NCBI GenBank assembly: GCA_009760885.1
Contig: CM019697.1
Location: 31,959,762 to 32,023,761, forward strand
DNA: 64,000 nt
Direction of reading: 5' to 3'
From: Achatina immaculata
Lineage: Eukaryota > Mollusca > Gastropoda > Stylommatophora > Achatinidae
Shown: piece after piece, positions 45,583-57,400 of the stretch
Layout of the letters: each line of letters begins with the position of its first letter
Position numbering within the stretch: position 1 is the first letter of the stretch
Translations under genes and position numbers: made by a program
Notes under the pieces: model-generated
Told to the model about the DNA's origin: nothing
The model's input: only the letters and a program-made list of their open reading frames with translations
Databases searched by the model: none

Positions 45583-46269
45583 AAAGCCTTCAACCGTATC
45601 CAACTAGTGAGCCGCAAAGAAGTATTCAGGAAAAAGCCTGTTACTCCATCTGACAGAGTTAAGTTAGTACTGCCTTTCCACCCACACGGTCAGATGGTTA
45701 AGAAAATCCTTTATCGTCATCTGCCGATAATCCAACTCCACTCCGACACTCGTAACATTTTCTCTGAAGTACCCCTATTGGCATACAAACGTGAGCCAAA
45801 CCTTACGGACATCCTCGTCCACAGCCGCTTGAAGCAGAGCCTTACGTATGTTGGCACCAGAAAATGTAACCGCCCCCTCTGCGTTACCTGCCCCGTAGTT
45901 TGGGAAACAAAAACAATCACCTTTCCCAAAACTATCCTCACTCTTCATGAGGGATTCACATGCGAGTCCCGAAATGTGATATATGTCATCGTGTGCAAAA
46001 GATGCAGGATAACATATATCGATGAGACTGGCCTCAGATTAGGGGACCGCATGCAAAAACATCTGTACGACATCACCCAGCATGCTTCGAAACCAGTCCC
46101 AAATCATTTCAATGGCCCCAACCACAGAGGCAAATCTGATTTTCTGGTAACAGCCATTAAACAATGTCACGCAGATGACACAAGCCGCCTGGCACTTGAG
46201 AACCGCTGCATTCAAAATTATGGGACGCTGGAACCACATGGGTTAAACTCGCTGTTTAGTTACACGTAA
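45568..46269 (+). CDS. Penelope-like element protein, C-terminal part with GIY-YIG nuclease
   Basis: 233 codons, open to a stop. The first few residues come from the inverted arm; true element sequence starts at about 45583. It contains LVLPFHPHGQMVKKILYRHL, EPNLTDILVHSRLK, a CNRPLCVTC zinc-type motif, and VIYVIVCKRCRITYIDETGL RLGDRMQKH, the GIY-YIG core (IYV..11..YID, with ETGL and arginine), then FRLALEN-type ending with NRCIQNYGTLEPHGLN. The reverse-transcriptase domain is missing (5' truncation). The open frame suggests a young insertion, though it cannot move by itself. Confidence 0.87.
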   Translation: MGKRCKAFNRIQLVSRKEVFRKKPVTPSDRVKLVLPFHPHGQMVKKILYRHLPIIQLHSDTRNIFSEVPLLAYKREPNLTDILVHSRLKQSLTYVGTRKCNRPLCVTCPVVWETKTITFPKTILTLHEGFTCESRNVIYVIVCKRCRITYIDETGLRLGDRMQKHLYDITQHASKPVPNHFNGPNHRGKSDFLVTAIKQCHADDTSRLALENRCIQNYGTLEPHGLNSLFSYT

Positions 46270-46390
46270 CATCATCTTCTTCAATCATTATAGTACCTCT
46301 CCACTAAATCCACCCCTTCTTACTTTTCAAACTTCCTCACAGCATCACTCTGCAACCCCGCTATTCTCTCTGCAACCCCTCTTCTCTGCA

Positions 46391-46548
46391 ACACCTCTTC
46401 CCCAATCACCTGTTTCAAATTCTCCCAGCTAGGCCAGTAGTGCGTCACTCTCTCTCCCCTCCCCGGTTCCCCATCCACCACTCCCAGTTACAACCCACCG
46501 ACCACATGTCACAGGTCTCTATTTAAACAATTTCCACGTCCTACCAGA
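46391..46548. repeat. Right arm of 158-bp inverted repeat
   Basis: Pairs with 45425-45582. It contains a TATA-like ATTTAAACAA and C/T-rich tracts. Confidence 0.93.
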
Positions 46549-46698
46549 TCCATTCCTGACACACACCGCCAGACAAGCCACACCTTGCAATTTACAGCTA
46601 AGTACTCCTTTTTAAAAAAAAATTTATTTTTTTTTAACAGTATTCATGTAAATCTATACTTTATCGCCTCTCTCTATTTCTTCATCCTGTATGTTTTT

Positions 46699-46726
46699 GT
46701 ATGATTAAGGCTCACGCCGAAACATC
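46699..46726 (+). ncRNA. Hammerhead-like core in Penelope tail, copy 1
   Basis: TATGATTAAGGCTCACGCCG AAAC: the pattern YUGAUGA - stem II (GGC/GCC) - GAAAC of hammerhead ribozymes, which are known in Penelope-like elements. The core C3:G8 pair is replaced by A:U, so activity is doubtful. Confidence 0.35.
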
Positions 46727-47089
46727 ACAACTTTGTAATCGTTAAGTAATAAAGCTGCTCCTACTTTTTTCCAATTTTATACATTCTAGTATCACAGCTT
46801 TACTGCAGTGTTTAGTGTATAGTTGTATACTTATACACCAATTATTGTGTTACGGCCATGGATAGGGGCTCTCCAGTCATCCCTGTTCTTGGAATAATTC
46901 TCTGCTCCTTCTGTGCGCATCCTTGTCTCTTAATATTTTCTACACTCATCCATGAACAATTTTGCATCTTTCAGAACAAACACTTTGTTTACATAGTAAC
47001 CGGTGCATATTGTTTATGCTCCTTTGGACATAAAGGCGATTGTGGTTCTGTGATGTTCCAGGAACTGAGATAAGTCATTTGCAATTTTT

Positions 47090-47275
47090 GCATTAATTTT
47101 TTCATTTTTTATTGTTTGGTTAACATAAAATTAATGTGAATCTGTACTTTGTCCCCTCTCTCTGATTCTTCGTCCTGTTTGTTTTTGTTTGATAAAGGCT
47201 TGCACTGAAACATCACAAGTGTGTTAGTGTTAAATAATAAAGCTGTTCCTACCTTTTTCCTAGTTTATACATCAA
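47090..47275 (+). repeat. Second copy of the Penelope element 3' tail
   Basis: Parallels 46630-46790: AATCTGTACTTTGTCCCCTC, GAAACATCACAAG, AATAATAAAGCTGTTCCTAC CTTTTTCC. It suggests that the younger element inserted next to, or in, an older copy. Confidence 0.75.
47187..47218 (+). ncRNA. Hammerhead-like core in older Penelope tail, copy 2
   Basis: GTTTGATAAAGGCTTGCACT GAAAC. Same placement before AATAATAAAGCTG as copy 1. Here the C3:G8 pair is U:A, and stem II is weak (GGC / ACU). Confidence 0.3.
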
Positions 47276-47279
47276 GATT

Positions 47280-47695
47280 TATTCATTCATTTGGGCGTAG
47301 TCGATTAAGTATTTTTTGGAAGTGTTCGGCCTATCTTTGCTTTTGGCCTTTACTTGATGTTAATAGGTTGCCTATTTTGCTAAAGACTGGTCTTTCTCTG
47401 GAGGTAAAAGCACTCTAAATGTTATATAGAGTTCTGCTGTCTCCTGTTTTTGCTGCATTTTCTGCTTCTTTTGCCATATTGTCCATATATTCTCTTTTGT
47501 CTTTTCTAGCTGAACTTTTTACTTTATTGTCTAGTTCTTTGTATGCTGCTTTTGCCAAACCTTTTCCAAGATCTGTCTTTACATTCAACATGGCTAATTT
47601 GGCTGTTCTTCTTTCATGAATGTATTTCCATGTGTTATCTGATTTCTGAGCTTTTCTACTTGTTGATTGCAGTCCAGCACTTGCTTTTGCTGCCA
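47280..47695 (-). mobile_element. LINE endonuclease-RT linker fragment
   Basis: The minus strand reads KTDLGKGLAKAAYKELDNKV KSSARKDKREYMDNMAKEAENAAKTGDSRTLYNI-type sequence, the linker between endonuclease and RT of an RTE-like LINE, followed by TSREKPVFSKIGNLL-like residues. Open over about 90 codons. Confidence 0.75.
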
Positions 47696-47699
47696 AGAG

Positions 47700-47893
47700 A
47701 CATGATGGTGGCATATAATTAGTACTTTCATGGAGACGGGATGGTGGCATATAATTAGTAATTTCATGGAGACGGGATGGTGGCATATAATTAGTACTTT
47801 CATGGAGACAGGATGGTGGCATATAATTAGTACTTTCATGGAGACAGGATGGTGGCATATAATTAGTACTTTCATGGAGACAAGATGGTGGCA
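47700..47893. repeat. 36-bp minisatellite, five copies
   Basis: GATGGTGGCATATAATTAGT plus ACTTTCATGGAGACRG; 12 codons per unit, so a spurious repeated frame is fused to the LINE linker frame on the minus strand. Confidence 0.92.
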
Positions 47894-47929
47894 TATCAAG
47901 ATCTAGCCAGCAAAAGATGTAATGACACA

Positions 47930-48420
47930 CTTGTGTTCAGTTTTGCTATATAGACAGTTTCAACTGTGGAACATCTTGAAAAGCACATTTTTTTTTCTCA
48001 CAGTTTATTTAATTTTAGTGTACCTTATTTATAACCTTATCTGTGTGTCCACAATTTTTGTTCAGCTTCTTATTAATTTGCTTACACACTCCTTAAAGGA
48101 TAACTACTTTTCTTTTTATATGATGATTTTTTTTCTTTCTTTCTGCTATTTAGCCCGAAACTTCAAAAACGATAAGTCATTAGCATATCACTCATTTCTA
48201 AAGCACAATCTCAGTTTTCATGACAAACACAAAAAAAAAAAAAAAACATTTCATATACCCTCTGCTTACAATCCCTGGTTTATTTTAATACAGATTCAAT
48301 ATCAACAATTTGTTTTACTATAATTATATATACAATATAGCAATAACAAGTAAGAGATCAGAATACAAAAATCTTGTTTGTACATTAACATTTCTTATTA
48401 GATTCTGTCACCTTAAATAA
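47930..48420. other. Nothing recognised
   Basis: AT-rich, with A-run at 48230-48246. Confidence 0.5.
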
Positions 48421-48578
48421 ATGATGGGGAAAAAAAATGTAAAGATTGTGAGACAGAACCATAAAAGATTGGAAGATGAACAAAATAAAGATTATTATGA
48501 GATGGAAAAGAAAAGTTTATGATATGAAAAAGTAAATATTATGAGACAGGAAAAGTTAAGGCTGCAATATGGAAACAC

Positions 48579-49726
48579 TTCTTCTTCTTCTTCGTTCGCA
48601 TTGTCTATCTACACCTGCAGTCCTGTCTCTTGGATAAATTTCACTGTTTTTTGTAACTCATGTATGGAACCGTAGAGCTTATCTTCTTTAGTGGTTTCAC
48701 TGGGCCAGTAATTATTTCTCAGTGTTTCATAGTTGGTGCAGTTCTGGAGGATATGTTCCACAGTTTGGAGCACCTGGGCACATGTACATAGATTAGTAGT
48801 ACCAACCTTAAACTTTGTATACATATGACTTTGGAGTCGGGTGTGTCCTGTTCGGAGACGGAAGATGGTGACTTGTTCCTTTCTGTTTAGCATGTGATAG
48901 TCATCATGTGGTGGTGTTTGTGGCTTCCTGTAGGTTTTTATCATGCTTTTCTTCTGATTATAGGTGACTGGTATGTCTGGTTGCTCCATTTCAGTGCCCT
49001 CTTTGGCCAGATGGTCAGCTTTCTCATTGCCTGGTATCCCACAGTGGGAGGGAATCCATTGCAAAGTGACTCCATGTTGTAAGCCAATTTTTGACAAGGC
49101 ATCCTTAAGGTCTGGTAGTTTGTTGCACTGAAGAGCTTCCAGTACTGATCTTGTATCTGTGAGAATTATTACAGGACATGTATCAATTCTGGAGTCTGAT
49201 AGCTTTTCAACTGCAGCAATAATTGCCCTAACTTCTGCATCAAAGTTGTTGCAGTATTTTCCAGTGGGTATGGAAATCTTGTCAGTGGTATTGTTTGGAT
49301 ATTCAATATGTGCTCCTGCCCCTCCATTCTTTATGGCATTATGTGCAGATCCGTCTGTATACACAGTATCCAGGTGTCACATGGATATTTGTCATCTAGC
49401 ACACTAAGTGTGGCTGTTGATCTTACAAGGCTGCTTTGCATCTCACCATTCTGCACACCTTTCACTTCAGTCTGAATAGTTATTTGTGTATAATCTGCTT
49501 CTTTCCATGGTGTATGCTCTGGTACAGATGATAATGGAGCGACTACAGTTGGAAGGTCAGGTATCAGCTTACGCATACGCTTGGCCTGGTGAATGAAGCT
49601 GCTTCTTTTAAGCCGTCTTAATGCAAAGTTATTGAATCTCTCCTTCAGGGGATGGCTTACAGAGCTGAGGAATTTCTCTCCCACGGTCATGACCTTTGTG
49701 TCTCTACATTCCTTTAGCGCTTGAAC
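48579..49726 (-). mobile_element. I-type LINE, family B, 5'-truncated
   Basis: 1148 bp flanked by TATGGAAACAC (48568-48578 and 49727-49737). The minus strand encodes the end of the RT/thumb region (KERFNNFALRRLKRSSFIHQ) and an RNase H domain, then the GAA tail. One frameshift near 49350 separates the two parts. Confidence 0.9.
48609..49364 (-). CDS. LINE family B RNase H and cysteine-motif C-terminus, intact frame
   Basis: 251 codons. [20 protein letters not shown] (first catalytic D), [20 protein letters not shown] (E), [20 protein letters not shown] (D), [20 protein letters not shown] (last catalytic D/H), then EQVTIFRLRTGHTRLQSHMY and CTCAQVLQTVEHILQNCTNY, a Cys/His cluster. The RNase H removes the RNA strand during retrotransposition. 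The best preserved of three copies in the window. Confidence 0.9.
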   Translation of the reverse strand: MYTDGSAHNAIKNGGAGAHIEYPNNTTDKISIPTGKYCNNFDAEVRAIIAAVEKLSDSRIDTCPVIILTDTRSVLEALQCNKLPDLKDALSKIGLQHGVTLQWIPSHCGIPGNEKADHLAKEGTEMEQPDIPVTYNQKKSMIKTYRKPQTPPHDDYHMLNRKEQVTIFRLRTGHTRLQSHMYTKFKVGTTNLCTCAQVLQTVEHILQNCTNYETLRNNYWPSETTKEDKLYGSIHELQKTVKFIQETGLQV

Positions 49727-49789
49727 TATGGAAACACGAAGGCCATGATTTGAAAATATAAAATTTATGAGATGGAAAAAGACTGATAT

Positions 49790-50690
49790 TCTTCTTCTTC
49801 TTCTTCAGCTTTCCGAGCCATTAAGGCTCATTGCTGCTGATAAAGTTCGCCTTCATTCCTCTCTATTACTAATTTTCTCTTTCCAGTTGGTGACATCAAT
49901 TTTCTTTATGTCCTCTTCTAATGCTGTCTTGATCTACCCCTTGATTTTGTTTCCTTCATCTCACGTACACACATAATTTTCGTTTTTGTGTTCTCTTCCA
50001 TTCTTTCTACATGGCCCAACCAGCGTAATCTGTTCAGTTTCAAGCCATTTATAATTTGTCAGTATTTAAATAAGCTGTTCACTTCAGTGTTCTTTCTGGC
50101 TCTCCACTCTCAAGGGCCCAAAGATTCTTCTTAGGATCTTGTTCTCAAAGACCTGCAATTGTCCATCTTTATTTGTTGTACTCCACGTTGCTGATCCATA
50201 CATGACAGCTGGTCTTATTATAGTTTTGTAGATTGTTATATTGGTCTTTTGGGATAGGATTTTTAATTTTAACAGATGTTGCAAGGCAAAGTATATTTTA
50301 TTCCCTATTTGTACTCTGCCTTTAATTTTATCACTTACTATGTTGCTTCTGTTGAAGGTATTTGTATGTTTCGGCTTTCCTAATGACCATATCTCCTCCA
50401 ACATTTATATAATTTGGATCATTCTGCCCCTGGTCTCTTGATATCTTCATATACTCTGTCTTATCTTGGTTAATGGTCAGGCCCACTTTTAATGCCACAT
50501 CTCTCAGGTGTATGCAGGTACTGGTGACTTCTTGCATAGTTTTCCCCTCTAGGTCAATGTCATTGGTGTTTCTTCGGGATGTTACAGTTTTAGTTTTTCT
50601 TCTGTACTGGTTTCTTCTTTCGCTTTTTAAATTACATTTTCTAGTACTAGGCTGACTAGTAATGGAGATAATATATCACCTTGTGATATG
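49790..50690 (-). mobile_element. LINE reverse-transcriptase fragment, another family
   Basis: The minus strand encodes QGDILSPLLVSLVLENVI (motif B), ALKVGLTINQDKTEYMKISR, VIRKAETYKYL and ALQHLLKLKILSQKTNITIY KTIIRPAVMYGSATWS, with frame breaks; GAA tail at 49790-49806. Confidence 0.78.
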
Positions 50691-51170
50691 CATTGACTGT
50701 GATATGCAAAGGTAAATTTTATGAGATGGAAAAAGTAAAGACTGTGATATGCAAAGGTAAAGAGCTGAAGACTGTGACATGCAAAGGTAAAGAAGTGAAG
50801 ACTGTGATGTGCAAAGGTAAATTTTATGAGATGGAAAAAGTAAAGACTGTGATATGCAAAAGGTAAAGAGCTGAAGACTGTGATATGCACAAGTAAAGTT
50901 TATGAGATGGAAAAAGTAAAGACTGTGACATGCAAAGGTAAAGACGTGAAGACAGTGATATGCACAAGTAAAGTTTATGAGATGGAAAAAGTTAAGACTG
51001 ATATGGTAAAGATTACAAGACTGAAAAGTATAAACATACGACATAAAAAAAATGGGAGAAAACATCAAAGTACAGATCAGTTTGGAAGGAACTGAGCAAA
51101 TAAGAGCTAAACAAGGTCACATGATGCTGTAGCTGTAATCTGTATAAAAGCGTAATGAATGTGCGATAAA

Positions 51171-51201
51171 TTTATTTCAAAATTTAACTAATTAATTTAT
51201 T
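51171..51201 (-). terminator. Candidate PGS1 polyadenylation signals
   Basis: On the minus strand AATAAA occurs at 51201-51196 and 51176-51171, about 93 and 118 bases after the PGS1 stop codon. Either could direct 3' end formation. Confidence 0.45.
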
Positions 51202-51293
51202 TACAGTTTATGTGTACATCATTCATATTAAAACAATATGTACAGGAATATATGATCTACAACATGGCATGTATTTTAAACTAGAAATTTAAA

Positions 51294-51413
51294 CTAGAAG
51301 AAGTGTTTTATAGCACTTGTGACAACTCTTATCCACAATGGCACGTATCGATCCCTGCGGTGAAATGTTGATTCCGTGACAGCTCGTGATGAGGAAAACA
51401 TTCGAACATGTTC
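51294..51413 (-). CDS. PGS1: PGS1 last exon and stop codon
   Basis: 39 codons plus TAG: EHVRMFSSSRAVTESTFHRR, DRYVPLWIRVVTSAIKHFF. It ends like vertebrate PGS1 (LWVKMVTPLIKNFF). Acceptor TTTCAG. It was found by continuing PGS1 homology past the exon at 53782; the exon is too small to stand out as an open frame. Confidence 0.93.
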   Translation of the reverse strand, partial: EHVRMFSSSRAVTESTFHRRDRYVPLWIRVVTSAIKHFF

Positions 51414-54400
51414 CTGAAATGGGACAAGACAAATCAGTCTTCAGCTATCTTCCTAATCTCATATTTTTCAAGCAGAATAAGAAACCTTTTCAAAAAAAAA
51501 AAAAAAAGAGAGAGAAGAGAATCCAGGTATTTTTATATCTAACATAAAAAAAAATGGTTAAAACCTCTTCTCCGGTTATACAGTCGAACGCTAAATCCCT
51601 CTATTTGATTTCACAAACTTGATGCTCCTACTTCTTATTTAGTACTCTAATAACTATAGAAAAAACTCATTTGTAGATTTCAACAAATCAGAGAAAACAC
51701 TATAGGAAAGACTACTGAATGTCTACAAAAAATACTTTTGCCCATAATTTTTCACAGTGAAAAATATGTGTTCACCATGAATACTCAGTTACTTACAAAC
51801 AAAACAAGTTCATTAAAAAAAATAATAAAATTACAAGCAGTTCCTGCTTTACATAAAACACTGACATATGTAAATTTGTACTCAGGTACGAAATTTCTAA
51901 CAAAGTTTGCAGACTGTGCCATCGCAAAACATTAGAAATACATAGGATGATCAAATCAATGCAAATGTAATCAAGCGCACCTTAGAAAGGTGGACACTTA
52001 GTGGTCTTCTTCTTTGTTCGATTCTACCACCAAGACCGCCCTGTGATCCTACTGAATTTACACCTGTGGTCCTCGATAGGTCCCGTGGTCCCCCGTGTGG
52101 CCCCCAAAAGGTTCAGAGTATCGCAGACCTTGAACCTGTATTCTTGGTGGGTCTCAGAAGCAGGATTGCGTGACACCATGGTTTTCGTTGCACCAGTTTG
52201 ATCCAGAGTACACTTGGTGGTAACCACTTTTATGATTCAGTTACATCTTTCTCATGCCACTAAATGTCACATAGGGCCCGCATGGTAGTTCTCCAAGATT
52301 TCCTGTCTTCGGCAAGTTTTTCAATCTCATCAAGGGATGTTATGCCCACTGAACTGGCCTCTCTTAACAATATCCTCTTTAGAGTTTCACGTGGTCAACC
52401 TCTTTTTCTTTGGGATGTTACAGTTACGGCTGAGAGATAAATCTTACAAGACCTTGGTCGTTATACGAGAACTAGTCAGTATAACAGAAAAGACATCACA
52501 CAAACTGAAATTTTGGACAAGAAGGAGTATCCACAAATTTATTATTATCCATTTCAGGCTGACAAGAAAATAATTTCCCAGTTCTCATATTCATGACAGA
52601 ATGTGAGAAGTCAGCTAAAGGAAATTACTGTATATATTAAAACTGTATTTAATGATGAAGGAAATTCACTTCAATCAATTTGGAGATGAAAATGCAGGTG
52701 GATAACCACATGTGAATTAAGCTTCACTGTATCAACTGTACAAATATATCCAATCTATAAGATCTTAATACTGAAGAAGGCTGGCTAGTAAAGAGCATTA
52801 AAGAGAGAAAACTTAAATATTTTGGACACATTAAACGTCATGATAATTTAGAGAAGACCATATTGGAAGGATACATAATGGGAAAAAGAAAAAGAGGAAG
52901 ACTAAAACGAAGATGGCTGCAAGAAATCGTTGACGATCTGCAAATGGACGCGGCAGCAGCAGGCCATCTTGCTCACAACCAAGAGGCCTACAGGAGTGCT
53001 GTTTGGGAGGCAAAGTTCCGCAAGGGGCATGCAAATGAATGAATGAATGAATAAATGTATCAACTGTGAGAATTATTATGAAGTAAGATGTTCACAATAT
53101 AAAAAGAGGCTGTGAAAGTAACAGCAGACATGAAATTAATAATAATAAAGAAACATTAATGTGCAATAAATTAAATGAAAAAAGCAATTTATAACTGTTT
53201 TTTTTCGTACAGAACTGTATGGCCGGCCTATTTTTGGTTGTGTTTGTGATACAGGGCATGCTGACAGGGGGAGAAAGGTGAGCAAGTACTGAGGAAGGTG
53301 GGCTGCGGTACATAATCTAACATACATAAAAGCTGACTTATGTAAAGGGTTGCGACATGCATTAATTGTGTAAGAAACTCTAACAAAGCTGCACCAAAAT
53401 TACATCACAGTCTGTGCTACAAATCTCAAAATGATGTAAACAATCCAACTGTACTCATGAATCATGAGACTTTAACAGTAAATCACGGGGGAAAAAATGG
53501 CTGACAACAGAAATCATGCTTCAGAATAAATCTGGATTCCCGAGTCATTTTTTTAAAATGCCTTTTAAGCATGAAACATCTTTTTTTTTAACACATAATT
53601 GCTATTGTTATCTTACATATGAGTTTCCTCAAAATCTTCAGAACTCTGGTAACTGAGAAATATTCAGCAAGCTTTGGCAAGCACATGCTACAATAAGCAG
53701 TAGAACATATTTTCATCTATCATAGATGATAAAGTAAAAGAAAAGGGTGCACACATAACTGCAAACATTTCGAACACATACCTCCCTGAGCTGTTCCTGC
53801 AGTTTTCGGTTCTCTGTAACCAAGGCTACCTGGCATTCCAAGTCCCTTGTAACAGATCTATATCCTGAAAAAAAAACCCCAAAAAAAACAGATGATGATG
53901 AAATCAATCATTCTATCGGCTTTTCTCTCCTTTTTCATTTATACAATTAACAGAAGGTTGGCAGTAGAAGACATAGTGCCCAGCAAGAAAGAAAAGGGAC
54001 GACCTAGCTGCAGGTAGACTCACAGAAAGTCTGAAAGTGTCATTGCAAGATGCCAGTCAACTTGCATAAGACTGTGTTGAATTCAGGGAGGCTGTGAGAG
54101 AGGCAAGGTTCTGGAAAGGACATGTCACATGAATGATGGAAGGTGTCATCTGTTTTTCATGCCGTCAAAAAAAATTAGGTCAGATTTTTTTTTTTAATGG
54201 CTACACTTCAAGTTTCTTTCAGCGTAAACTGTGATGGATATTTTTTTAAAAGACAAAATTATGTTACTCCGCCATTTCATTAATTGTGGAACCTTTTATC
54301 CTATTGGTCTGTCATCTTTCGGACAGATGTCTACTTCATCATAAAATTTCTGATCAGATTTTCTGAAAGAAAAACATTTATGGTACATGGAGAAAGATGA

Positions 54401-57400
54401 CCGAAAAAAGTTTTAAAATGTCATCAGCTGTGATTTTTTAGCAATAATCTTTTTCTTTTAATTAAACATAAACAATCCTACATACTAACCAAAGTTTGGT
54501 GAACCAACAAGTGTTAGAGATGGAAGATGCTGGCTGGGCAGATAATACCACAGTCCTTTGCCATGGAAAGTCCACCCTTCTCGAACATACTCCATCATGT
54601 GTATTTGTTGATTCTGATGATTTCTGCATACCCGTTGGAAAAACTTGTAAGCCAGATATATGTATGAGTATGGGATAGCACCAGCAATGCCCTTAGCTCC
54701 CAAGAAACCATTGGCCTGATTAAACATACAATAAACAATTTTATGTCAAGCATTGAGACTCAGATACTGATGAGTTTAGGAATATTGAGAATATGATGAA
54801 TTAGCTATTTTATTTTTTAGTTGGAAGGGAAGCGAAAATTATTGCTTTCATTTCTTTATTTGTCATTCAACATAAATTTTTCTTAGTTGTCCTGGAGTTC
54901 TGTGACTACACCACATGCCCAAAAAATGTAAATAAAAATCAAGTTAAAAATAAGAAAACATAATAATAATAATATTACAGTCATGTGCTGCCTTATGACC
55001 ATATCTGGGACTGGCCATCATGCTGTAAGTTGATTTGGCAACATGCTGGCTGTTGTAGGGAGAGATCAGGCACTAAGTATAGTTCACTACTATATTACAT
55101 TAGAACAGGCATGTTTACCCTCACTTTAAAATATTAACAAAATGCAAATTAGCACAGCAACTATGTAAAAATCAATCACACAATACAAATCATAACAAAT
55201 GTTTCCTCTATGTTGTGCTAGTCTGCTTTGATGCACAAATTTTTAGCCCTTAGCACACGCACACTGTTGATTCAAAGCATTAACATGTGATGTAACAACA
55301 AAATTTGTTACTGATTCATGCATAACTTTAATGCTAACATTTTGACCTATGAAGTTTAATTTTTTGTCACAACACTTTACACCTTAAAGGACACATTAAA
55401 TTTTGGTCATTTTCCGAACAGTTTCCAATTTTTCCCATGGGACCTCAGCCATAAGTACAAATGGCCATAACTTGGTCAGCCACAATTTGTGCACAACTAT
55501 AAAAACTGTAGCTACTGATGAGCTTCCTAATACCATTAGATCAACCCACAATTATGAGTGCATTCCTCTACAAAAACAGGAAAATATAACCTTTCTTTCA
55601 TAACAACTTATGCTTTCTTTACCTGTGGAGAAGCCATGAGAATGCTGAACTTGGCCAAAGACTCATTCAGGATCACATACATATAATGTTCAGTCAGGTT
55701 AAAGTATCCAGATGCTAAGAGAATATTTTCTTGAGCCTTTGAAGACCTCAACAAACACAGCATAGCCTCCTCATCATGCACCACACCAAATGGCCCCATC
55801 TGTATGAGCGGGTAAACAGCTGTGTCCCCTGACTGACCGCTGGAGCCTTGCTCTTGGCTAACGCCGCCTTCAGTTTCACTGGTCACCTGATCTATCCCTG
55901 CTTTAGTGGTCTTGAATGTCTGCCCTATTCTCAAGCATGACTCGATCCTTTCTCTAGCAGCCAGTTTAAAATCAAAGCTACTGTCTGGATAATTACAAAA
56001 CAAGAATATTGTGAGTTGTGATTGCTAAGTGAGGTTTTCCTGTCAGGTTAAAAAAAAAAGAGTTAACACACAGTTATTATATACATTACAGTAGGACTGA
56101 ATCTTCAGTCTGGAAGATATTATATTTGCTGGGGGGGGGGGGGGGGGTTCCAGCTTACTAACCCTTTCACAGCCTACACAAAAATCTGATATATTAACCA
56201 GTTCTGGTATGTTAACGTCTGTATAACATTTAACTTAGAAATGTCAATCATTGAAAAAAAAAATGCTTTATTTTTAATTATGAACACACACAAAAATTAA
56301 TGAAGTATTAAATTATTAAAGTACTAAAATGAAAACTGCCCATGAAATTTTAAATAAAATACTCATTACTGAGACAGATGAGAGATAGATGATCAGAACA
56401 TTAAAAGTGAAAATATTATCAAGACCCTGCTCAAGGATACTGTTTATGAAGAAATTCACATCATGAGCATGAGAAATAAAATGTGATCAAACTGAAGTGC
56501 TAGATATAAAATGGATATATATGGCTCTGTAAAATGTTAGTTAAACATGGAAGCACTGAGGGCCTATTGTTAAGCAAGATTACTTTTAGAAGTTTTTATT
56601 CAAATATATAAGTAACCAAAACGAATCACAAGAAAGCAAGGCTGACAAAAACAAGATACGTGATACCTGAAATTAAATAGCCCTCTAAATATTTTTTTTA
56701 ATAAGAACAGAAAGCATATAAATACAAGCTTCAAGAACAATAAGGAAGTCTCTATGAATTTAGCACAAATGTGGAATTAAAAACTTCTTCCTCTTCTGTG
56801 TTTGCCCTCAAAAGGGCGGCGGTTGAGTTGCGCCACAGTTTGCAGCTAAGCTTTGATATTTTTTGGCCCGTACATCCATCTTCAGCATGGCTTATTTTTT
56901 AGATAGAGCATCTGCATTCTCAATCCGACCCTACGTCATGTGGCCAGACTGTAGTCTGCTTTCATGGGATGCCACTGGGAAGTACAGTGTGTTCACCAGT
57001 TACAATTTCCCAACAAAGATGCAAGCAGCCTGGTATGCACTGTGGACCACTGTTTCAATCAGCTTGAGTACTGTGTTTTGCTTCCCTCTTCCCCCATGCT
57101 ACAAACAAACAAAAAAAACAGGTAAATTATCTTAATCTCAACTCCAAGAAGTACACTGGAAACTGTTGTTATTAACTGTAATATCACTGAAATGACGCAA
57201 GTCTTGGGGATCATACCTTTATATGGGTGGATTTTCCATCCTGGCGCCAGATGCAGTGAGTTATCGGGAGCAAGACACAGGGAAAAAGACATCACCGCTT
57301 TAACAAAGTCGGTGAAGAAGTCTGCTAGCTCAGAGCAGTTGTTGAACAGGATGTAGCGGTCTTGCCTGTTTGTGAAGTAGTCATGACTCAAGTTGGCCCT

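Larger units (their letters stand above)
45425..46852 (+). mobile_element. Penelope-like element with perfect inverted arms and 14-bp target duplication
   Basis: Bounded by CGGCCATGGATAGG at 45411-45424 and 46853-46866. The left arm 45425-45582 is the exact reverse complement of 46391-46548 (158 bp). Between them is the 3' end of a Penelope-type protein with a GIY-YIG endonuclease. The right part continues 300 bp with a hammerhead-like motif. Penelope-like elements often carry inverted, 5'-truncated long terminal repeats, which this resembles. Confidence 0.88.
48430..51060. repeat. GAGATGGAAAA-type tandem repeat split by two LINEs
   Basis: Units of about 45 bp built from TTTATGAGATGGAAAAAGTA and AAGACTGTGATATGCAAAGG occur at 48430-48578, 49738-49788 and 50690-51060. 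The pieces belong to one array broken by the LINEs at 48579-49726 and 49790-50690. Confidence 0.8.

Noticed and set aside
45717..46239. Minus-strand frames opposite the Penelope protein
   Set aside because: Shadows of the GIY-YIG coding frame; no similarity of their own.
47594..47930. Repeated 12-residue open frames on the minus strand
   Set aside because: 36-bp minisatellite translated in frame and fused by chance to a LINE linker frame.
56863..57135. 90-codon open frame (plus strand) overlapping PGS1 intron
   Set aside because: No homology; the opposite strand looks like a retroposon tail.
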